From the NCBI RefSeq assembly GCF_004379255.2, contig NC_056048.1, positions 28,082,736-28,146,735 of the forward strand: 64,000 nt of DNA, read 5' to 3'. This DNA comes from Salvia splendens (Eukaryota > Streptophyta > Magnoliopsida > Lamiales > Lamiaceae). Of this stretch, positions 56,714-64,000 are shown piece by piece. Positions within the stretch are counted from its first letter, which is position 1. Each line of letters begins with the position of its first letter. Made by a program: the position numbers and the translations under genes. A model generated the notes under the pieces. The model was not told where the DNA came from, searched no databases, and saw only the letters and a list, made by a program, of their open reading frames with translations.

Positions 56714-57510
56714 TGTTAGCCCTTGTCTGTGAAGAGGAGTTTAGATTTGTGATGGGAGCTGCCTTGGTGTATATGTTGAGCTGTTATCATGTATAGTAAT
56801 AGCTTTCTTCTCTCTTTCTTCTCATTTTTCTTTTTCCTTTTTAATGGTATCGTTTTCACTTTTGTCTTTTCTTCACTTATTCCTTATCTGTTTTGTTTAC
56901 ATTACGTGCTTAATTGTGTGTGTTTTTTTTTAAATCGCAATTAATTGTTTTAGCGCTACTTTGGTTGACAATTTAGGTGTTAATTCATAGTCAATTGTAT
57001 AGTGATATTTTCTGTTTTGTTTGGAAAATAACTAGAATTCAAAACATTTAAGTATATGCTTGAGATTAATTACTTAATTATGAGATGCGAAAATACCAAT
57101 TTTTTTAATAATTCTAGAAATTTAATCATAATATAATAAAATTTATTAGTATTATTAATTTTGTTCCAATTAAGATGAGTGGATAGTTGAATAATTTTTT
57201 CATTTTTAACAAAAAATAAAATATATATTCACGTTTGTACTCATGTCTCTTATTTATTTATTTATCTTTATTTAATCCATTTAACATAATTTGTTAATTG
57301 TTCAAATTATCCTAACTTTATAATGAACGTTTAGCCTATGATTATAGATGACGCGTTATCATCTTATTTCGCTATCATGTTTTTGTTTATTCATTCCTTG
57401 TTGGGGGTTTCGAATTTCAATATATTAATTATATCAATGTATATAATATTTTATCGAAGGAGAAAACTAATTCCATTGCCTATTCACGAAGAAGAAGAAG
57501 AAAAGAAGTT
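56714..57510. other. 3' flank and AT-rich spacer
   Basis: 3' untranslated region of the GPI-protein gene, then AT-rich sequence. The open frame at 57338-57544 is a shadow in its last part: its 3' end overlaps a cycloisomerase exon in another frame. Confidence 0.4.
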
Positions 57511-58802
57511 GACAAGAACTGTTGGAAAGATCGTTATTGGGTAAAAGTAAGTACTTATATAATTTTCTGCTAAACTAATTGAGAATTACTTACATTTATA
57601 TGACTAATCTAATCATCTTTGTCTTATAATATGCTTTCACTTGTTTCTGTAGAATTTCTTATCAAACAAGGTTATGTTAACTCGTATCTCTTGCATGACA
57701 TATAACCTGAGAATCAAGAGATAAAAATCACATGGGATCCTTGTTTCGGAGTTTTTCCCAGAAAAATGTTGCAACAGAGCTATCTTATGAATCAATTGCT
57801 CATCTTCCTTAGAAATTGATATGATGCTGGGTGATGGAAAATTACAGATAACTCCTTTATACATTCCCGTCATGGAGGATGAATAATGTGAGCCCAAAAA
57901 TCATGTCTTCATTTTTATTAATTCATAATAGTTGAAAGTGACCATGGAAACCTTTTTGCAGGTACCACATACAACTTTCCTTCTCACGCACGTCTGCTTC
58001 GCAGAATCCAGCATTCTGTCGCTCACTTGCCAGAAACAACACACTGGCTGCTTAAAGCTTCCTGGATTTTAATTCTTTCATATTTCGTAGCATATCTGGA
58101 GACTGTAGCCATTTCCAATGTAAGTAAAGACGCAAAAACACACACTGGTATTTGGTGTTTATCAATATGCCTTTCATGTATTGATATTTTCTAGTATTAA
58201 TCTTCTTTTGACGATGTGCAGTTTCCCTATTATGAATTTGTCGATCGAGCTGTCATGTACAAAGTTGGCTGCCTGTTTTATGCAATTTATTTCTTTGTTA
58301 GTTTGCCAATGTTTTTCAGGTAATATTTGCTCCTCTCTCTGTATGTGTGTCTAAATTTTATTATGTGGGTGAAAATTTTTGGGTGGTTGAGATGGCGTTG
58401 CTTGTGTTTGGGTGTATTTGTGCTTGTGCGCCTACTCGTTTAGGAACCAAACTTTATAATACAGAGATCTACTTTATATATCATGAACGTATATGCATCT
58501 GATGTTAATGATAATTCATGATTATAACTGAAGTTTTAAATGATCGTTGTTCAGTGCAAAACTAAGGACCTAAGTTAGAACTCGGATCTCATGTTATTTG
58601 GTTGGAATCATATGCAACACAGGATCGATGAGGAACAAAGTGTTGCTTTGCTTGGGACTTGCCAAGAGTGGCTGTTGATGCTTTAGGTGCTGCAATGCTA
58701 GTCACCATCATACTCGACTTATGGCGGATCTTCCTCAGACCAATTGTGCCTATTCCAGAATCAAAACAATGCCATCGACCAGGGCTTCCGTGGTTCCCCT
58801 AA
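57511..58802 (+). pseudogene. Cycloeucalenol cycloisomerase (CPI1-like) pseudogene, 3' exons
   Basis: Five exon remnants. 57511-57546 (DKNCWKDRYWVK, good GTAAGT donor); about 57858-57887 (YTFPSWRMNN); 57962-58119 (VPHTTFLLTHVCF, then a deletion and frame change to RRIQHSVAHLPETTHWLLKA, ILSYFVAYLETVAISN); 58222-58319 (FPYYEFVDRAVMYKVGCLFY); 58623-58802 (RIDEEQ, frameshift, then WDLPRVAVDALGAAML, GLPWFP, TAA at 58800). These match the C-terminal two thirds of CPI1, the ER membrane enzyme that opens the cyclopropane ring of cycloeucalenol in sterol synthesis. The N-terminal exons and the segment between the first two remnants are absent. It is a decayed duplicate, so a functional copy should exist elsewhere. 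Confidence 0.88.
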
Positions 58803-59764
58803 GCGCGTAAGCCTTGTTGATTTGCTTAGCACAGACCTTCCAACTGCCCTGATTAAATTCTAATACAACTTTCATTTTATAATCTCTTGGCTTCTTTGAC
58901 ACATTGAGTTTAAATAGTATAGCACAAACATGTGTATACAGATGTAGATACAAATTGATCATGTGACCACTTAGCAATATGAAAACATCAATTTCTTCGA
59001 CCAGTTAATATCCATCAGTAACTTACTGTTTTGTGTATGCCTGGAATACCAAAAATGCTCAAAACTACTAAAGCTCAAATTTATTGCTTGTCAACTCGTT
59101 ATGGAAATTGATCATGAATAGGTCAGATTTAACTTTATGAGTGGGTCAGAAGGTTCAGTACCTTTTGAACCTTTTCATTTGAACTTTCCCACACCTTCAA
59201 CACAGATAAATCTCTCAAGATGAAGTGTTACGCAGTTGCAGTTGATAAACCGGTTATCCCTCATCCAATCAATAGAGAGTCGAGTTATATAAGGAATAAA
59301 TGGGAAACCATTATTAATTACTCTTTTAAATAGTAATAGGCCTAATATTATGTAACTATTCAAAATACTCATGTTTTCCATAAACTTTAATGTTGGTATA
59401 TACTCCCTCGTCTCAAATAAACAGTCTTTTTTTTTTCATTTTAGTCTATCCCATAAAATTAGTCCAATTTTATTTTTGGTAAATTTTTCACTCTTTTTAG
59501 ATGAGTCTCATTCTCCACTAACAATATTTCAATCATTTTTTTATTCTCTCTCCTACGTTACTGATATCACATTAAGGTATTATCAATTACACACTCTTGG
59601 CGAGTTCATGCTTAAGTTAAATGATAATCAACCAGACGATTGTGTGATTAAATATTTTAATAGAAAGATAGAGAGAAAATTTTATTTGTAAATATAAAAA
59701 ATTGACATTTTAAATAAAAAAATTTAAAAAGAAAAATGATTATAAAATATTATAATCATTAAAA
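58803..59764. other. Intergenic with one Stowaway end
   Basis: No gene. A Stowaway left terminus (CTCCCTCGTCTCAAATAAACAG, about 59404) has no matching right end. Confidence 0.4.
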
Positions 59765-60027
59765 AAGATAAGGTATATTCAAATCCTTTTTCCATATTTT
59801 CTCCTATTTCCTTCTTGATCTCAGCCCCACGATTTTGTCATTCGACGGTTAGATTGATGCCACGTGTCATTTAATTATGCAGATTTTCAGTTGAATAATG
59901 CACACCGACTAATAATGCACCATTATAGTGTAATAATGCAGATCATCTGGACCGTTGATGAATGAGATCTAATGGTCCAGATTAAGAAGGAACTTAAATC
60001 TAAGGGGAGAAAATGAGTTTAACACTA

Positions 60028-60030
<3 letters not shown>
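59765..60030. mobile_element. Remnant of another repeat beside the (TA)n target
   Basis: GATAAGGTATATTCAAATCC opens a non-coding stretch with GGACCGTTGATGAATGAGATC and TAATGGTCCAGATTAAGAAGG, ending at the (TA)n tract. The right flank of the foldback element starts with the related ATTAAAAAAGATAAGG (61581). Looks like an older TA-targeting MITE; ends not resolved. Confidence 0.35.
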
Positions 60031-60070
<40 letters not shown>

Positions 60071-60260
60071 CCTGTTAGGTTGAGATTATTTAGCTAAATT
60101 GAGAAATGAGATGCAATATCAGCCACTAATCCACAAGATTAACTAAATGTCAACAACTATCACATTATGTCAACACGGGGGTATAAGTGTCATTTTGTGT
60201 TTTAATTGGGGGAAGAAGAACTGCAGCCCCAAAATCAGTTTCCAAAACCACGACTGATCC

Positions 60261-60386
60261 TTGGAACTTGTGGAGTGGGTCGTCGGGGAAGAATATCTCG
60301 GAGAGGCGGAGGCGGAGCTTCTGAGAGGTGGTTCTGGACGGTGGCGGGCAGACTCTGTGAACCTCTAGCGGTGGAAATGGCGGCAT
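60261..60386 (-). pseudogene. Captured SULTR3-type sulfate transporter N-terminal exon, left arm
   Basis: Mirror image of 61228-61353. The minus strand from ATG at 60388-60386 reads LEVHRVCPPPSRTTSQKLRL, then SEIFFPDDPLHKF, the cytosolic N-terminus of group 3 sulfate transporters (family text: VHxVxxPP, FFPDDPLxxF). It stops before the first membrane helix, so it is a transduplicated fragment, not a transporter. Confidence 0.75.
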
Positions 60387-61227
60387 TGTTTCCCCTCTTA
60401 GCCGGCTGAGTCTCCGGCTGCCCGCTCCCCGCCGCTTCGCTTCTTTCACACTTCTCTTCCTCGAGAATGCCACGTCGGAGCCCTCCGCCGCCTCGCAACT
60501 CACTGCCGCCGTCGGATCTCCGCCTCAGCTGACCCTCTCTCACCGCCACATTCAATTTCTCAGCCTCACCGTCTGCGCCGTACTCTCTATTTCTCTCTCT
60601 CTCTCTCTACCTGAATTTGATATAATTGGGGAAGATCTACTCAACTTATGATTAATTCATTTCATATTGATTGGAGATTGCTCGCTGCGTTGCTCAGCTA
60701 AACTAATTGAACTGAGTGATGAATATCTCCACATTTTGAAAAATTAGGGTTCTTAGCTTCAGTTGTTTAATGTGTATTTCGTCGGTTTTACAAATTTAGG
60801 GTGAGCTAAGATCCCTAAATTTGTAAAACCGACGAAATACACATTAAACAACTGAAGCTAAGAACCCTAATTTTTCAAAATGTGGAGATATTCATCACTC
60901 AGTTCAATTAGTTTAGCTGAGCAACGCAGCGAGCAATCTCCAATCAATATGAAATGAATTAATCATAAGTTGAGTAGATCTTCCCCAATTATATCAAATT
61001 CAGGTAGAGAGAGAGAGAGAGAAATAGAGAGTACGGCGCAGACGGTGAGGCTGAGAAATTGAATGTGGCGGTGAGAGAGGGTCAGCTGAGGCGGAGATCC
61101 GACGGCGGCAGTGAGTTGCGAGGCGGCGGAGGGCTCCGACGTGGCATTCTCGAGGAAGAGAAGTGTGAAAGAAGCGAAGCGGCGGGGAGCGGGCAGCCGG
61201 AGACTCAGCCGGCTAAGAGGGGAAACA

Positions 61228-61353
61228 ATGCCGCCATTTCCACCGCTAGAGGTTCACAGAGTCTGCCCGCCACCGTCCAGAACCACCTCTCAGAAGCTCC
61301 GCCTCCGCCTCTCCGAGATATTCTTCCCCGACGACCCACTCCACAAGTTCCAA
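61228..61353 (+). pseudogene. Captured SULTR3-type sulfate transporter N-terminal exon, right arm
   Basis: ATG at 61228-61230 begins MPPFPPLEVHRVCPPPSRTT, and SEIFFPDDPLHKFQ ends near 61353. The frame then runs into non-homologous sequence, probably former intron, up to 61449. Upstream in-frame residues from 61111 are probably former leader, because they lack family resemblance. In SULTR3 proteins this segment lies in the cytosol before the 12 membrane helices. No helix or STAS domain is present. Confidence 0.8.
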
Positions 61354-61748
61354 GGATCAGTCGTGGTTTTGGAAACTGATTTTGGGGCTGCAGTTCTTCT
61401 TCCCCCAATTAAAACACAAAATGACACTTATACCCCCGTGTTGACATAATGTGATAGTTGTTGACATTTAGTTAATCTTGTGGATTAGTGGCTGATATTG
61501 CATCTCATTTCTCAATTTAGCTAAATAATCTCAACCTAACAGGACCCTATATATATATATATATATATGAATGTATACATTAAAAAAGATAAGGGTCCCT
61601 GTTCAAACGAGTTTAATCAATTTTTAAATGAAACAAAATTTGAATAGACTCTAGTAGTATGGTCATTTGGTCGGCAAACGACAAATAAAGTTCGTATAAT
61701 TTAAAACAAAGAAGAGTGAACTACATAAAAAGTTTCTACGTTTTCATT

Positions 61749-62930
61749 TGTTACACTGCAGACCTCTGACAAAAAAATAAATTACCATAAGACTCTGATC
61801 TTAAACATAATCACATATCATGTTTTTTCTGACTAAAATACCCTTTAGCCCTAAAAGGGCATTATGGGCATATCAAATGGAAATCTGTAGTGGCGACCTG
61901 CAAGCTGCAGTGCATATGTACTGTAATTACCTTTGACTTAGTCTTCACGGACATCTAAACCATGTCCCTTCGATTTAACTATGGTTGGAATAATATTCCC
62001 TACTTTCAAAATAACATAATTAAAAATTGTAACCAAACCTTGCTCAGAATTATTGGGTGCTTTTAACTTCGCAACAATGATTTGGACTTAAACCCACGAG
62101 ATTATTAAATAATTACGTATAGTCCTATATAAATATGTATAGTCGTATAGAATAAAAATCAGTATAGGGCTCGTGTAAGTTGTGGAGTAACAAACTCAGA
62201 AATTGATTTTATTTTAATAATCTCCAAAGAAAATATTATACTACTAAAAAAATAAATAATGTAAGAAGAAAAGGGGGTTTCGACGTATTGAGTAAGTCAG
62301 AATAATCATGGGGTCAAAGTAATGGTCTACGCATTAGCATGAAAACTTGTAAACATTTGTTAGAGTTATGGCACTAAAATTTTTCAGCGTTAGCGACAAA
62401 AATATAAAAAGGAAAATCCCCAAATATACAATTTACTTATTAAAACAGAAAAAGGCATTTACCTATTACTCCATAGAGATCACTTATTTAAATTCAAGAA
62501 TATGATATCTAAGTTTAGATTTTTAATATATAATCAAGATTTACTGAATTATGATTACTCAAACTTTCTGTTTTGAAATACTCCATGTACTAAAATTTCT
62601 TACGACCAAATATGAGTTGATGATATCTTGGGCCTTAAGTCCTACAATGGTTCACCCTATCAATTTAATTTCAAACACTTAAAATATAGAGGACAGTACA
62701 CACAGCCTTGGGAAATATCAATTTTGATTTGACAAAAGTGCAAAGCTAATGTCTGCACAAGTGCAGTTGTGTGCAGAGTAAGCCTGCAAGAAAGGATAAT
62801 ATGACTGAAATGCCCCGTAAGACATTTGGGTATTTTGGTCCAAAAATTGGCTAAAAAAACATGACATGTGATTATGTTTAAGGTCAGAGTCTTATAACAA
62901 TTTTTTTTTGTAAAGGGTCTGCAGTGCAAT
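61749..62930. mobile_element. Long-TIR (Mutator-like?) non-autonomous element, interrupted at its right end
   Basis: 61749-61850 (GTTACACTGCAGACC, ATAAGACTCTGATCTTAAAC, ATAATCACATATCATG) is an inverted copy of about 62827-62930 with roughly 80 percent match. The interior is AT-rich with no transposase. TIRs of 100 bp or more suggest a Mutator-like element, but the target duplication cannot be read because another transposon starts at 62933. Confidence 0.7.
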
Positions 62931-62932
62931 AA

Positions 62933-63181
62933 GAGTGTCCACAATGGGGGACAGCGGCCCGCGGCTCAGTGCGCGTCCCCCCATTGCAGAGAGCCGAGAG
63001 GCGGGGCGCAGGGCCGAGAGCCGAGGGCGGGCCGCGGATTTTAATTTATTTTTTTTTTGTAAATTTCGAAAATTCTTTATAAAATACTACACTTCCATTC
63101 CATTTTTCCAACTCCATTTTACTTCCATTTTCCTCCAATCTTTCCAATATTTCCTTCTAATTTCAATTCAACCTTGCAACT
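62933..63181 (+). mobile_element. Left end of a PIF/Harbinger element
   Basis: TAA (62930-62932) then GAGTGTCCACAATGGGG, the terminal repeat matching the one at 1449-1463. A GC-rich subterminal hairpin region (GCGGCCCGCGGC, GGCGGGCCGCGG) leads to the transposase start. The element continues beyond the window. Confidence 0.8.
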
Positions 63182-64000
63182 ATGGATTCCGACGATGAAC
63201 AATTCCAACAAGCGGTAGATCTGGAGTTCCAAAACCTTGTTGCAGCGGTGCAACGTGAAGCCGACGAGGCGGAAGATGCGGCGGCTTAGGCGGCGGCTTA
63301 GGCGGCGGCGGCGGTGGTAGTCCCTCGGCCATTCTATCATCGGCGGTATTTCGACCGTGATCATGCCGGGGCTGATCGCCGGTTGATGGAAGACTACTTC
63401 AACGAGAACGCCCGTTATCCGCCAGAGGTTTTCCGTAGGCGTTTCAGAATGTCGCAAAATCTCTTCGTCCATATAGCGACGTGTTTGGCGCAGCGGTTCA
63501 AGTGCTTCAACTTGCGATATGATGCCACCGGCCGACCCGGCTTGTCGACATACCAGAAGTGTACGATGGCAATTAGGCAGCTTGCCTATGCCGGGCCCGC
63601 TGACATGTTCGACGAATACCTACAGATGGGCGAAACGACTGCCCTACAGACGTTGAGGCAGTTTTGGAGGGGCATTAAGGATATTTTCAAAGGGGAGTAT
63701 CTACGGAAGCCATCGGCCGATGATTGCCAGAGATTGATTGATATGCACGGGACTGCACATCATTTTCCAGGGATGTTGGGGAGCATCGATTGCATGCACT
63801 GGGAGTGGAGGAACTGTCCGGTGGCTTGGAAGGGGCAGTTCACTTCTGGTTTCAAAGGCAGACATCCCACGATGATTCTGGAAGCCATTATTGATTACCG
63901 ATTGCGAATCTGGCATGCGTATTTTGGGGTCGCTGGATCGAACAACGACATCAACGTTCTACGATCGTCACACCTGTTCAATGACGAAAGCCGGGGTGAG
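63182..64000 (+). pseudogene. PIF/Harbinger (HARBI1-like) transposase, 5' part, with two early stops
   Basis: From ATG at 63182 (MDSDDEQFQQAVDLEFQNL) the frame is open to the window edge except for TAG at 63287-63289 and 63299-63301, 12 bp apart within a GCG repeat. After them it reads FYHRRYFDRDHAGADRRLME, FRRRFRMSQNLFVHIATCL, GRPGLSTYQKCTMAIRQLAY, GMLGSIDCMHWEWRNCP with the first catalytic Asp, and GVAGSNNDINVL with the second. The catalytic Glu lies beyond the end. Restart at an internal ATG (such as 63387) might allow a shortened nuclease. It acts with an ORF1 Myb-like partner in transposition. Confidence 0.85.

Larger units (their letters stand above)
60067..61547. mobile_element. Foldback (long inverted repeat) element in a (TA)n microsatellite
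   Basis: Arms 60067-60801 and 60813-61547 are inverted copies of 735 bp around an 11-bp spacer (60802-60812). Mirror positions sum to 121614 everywhere checked, so there is no indel, and open frames in the arms translate identically. Outer ends GGGTCCTGTTAGG / CCTAACAGGACCC are set in TA repeats (60031-60066, 61548-61568), as for TA-targeting foldback-like transposons. No transposase is present. Each arm carries the same gene fragment (next entries). Near-identity implies recent formation or gene conversion between arms. Confidence 0.9.

Noticed and set aside
60235..60555. 106-codon Arg/Gly-rich open frame in each foldback arm
   Set aside because: It is an alternative frame over the SULTR3-like fragment and GC-rich leader; only the other frame shows homology.

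Overview
This is a 64 kb piece of an AT-rich plant nuclear genome. Genes have GT-AG introns, the intergenic DNA is packed with plant transposons (Ty3/gypsy, Ty1/copia, hAT, PIF/Harbinger, Stowaway-type MITEs), and the intact genes belong to plant families: type-1 non-specific lipid-transfer proteins, an RLCK, an At1g61900-like GPI-anchored protein and an HS1/Pop3 protein. The protein style suggests a eudicot, perhaps Lamiales; that placement is inference.

Layout. 1-1463: decayed PIF/Harbinger transposase, inserted next to a broken CC-NLR N-terminus (1467-2068). 2069-5952: promoter remnant, MITEs and a clean 953-bp hAT element. 5953-8295: six-exon receptor-like cytoplasmic kinase lacking two catalytic aspartates. 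8844-9205 and 20205-20523: two pieces of one minus-strand NLR, split by a complete 11.0-kb Ty3/gypsy element (9206-20204) and further cut by a hAT element (20524-21334). 21343-25380: AT-rich and gene-poor. 25497-26060: intact LTP. 27176-28146: second hAT element. 31453-31850: truncated AAA-ATPase N-terminus. 32099-38897: nearly complete Ty1/copia element. 39305-42531: two tandem LTP genes on the minus strand. 44136-46320: TBC-domain Rab-GAP pseudogene. 47885-48283: HS1/Pop3 stress-responsive A/B-barrel gene. 49781-50390: deleted Harbinger relative. 52500-56713: intact seven-exon GPI-anchored protein gene. 57511-58802: cycloeucalenol cycloisomerase pseudogene. 60067-61547: near-perfect 735-bp-arm foldback element carrying a captured sulfate-transporter fragment in each arm. 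61749-62930: long-TIR element interrupted by a second Harbinger transposon that runs off the right end.

Probably functional host genes are few: the RLCK (as a pseudokinase), LTP1, LTP3, HS1/Pop3 and the GPI-anchored protein, with LTP2 doubtful. They do not form an operon or obvious pathway. The window is mainly a record of local duplication (LTPs, NLR/RLCK remnants), nested transposition and gene decay. The most unusual items are the foldback element with captured SULTR3-like exon, the gypsy element with an opposite-strand spliced extra gene and a readthrough-type gag-pol stop, and the degenerate kinase beside NLR remnants. All coordinates were worked out by eye; no search or alignment program was run.
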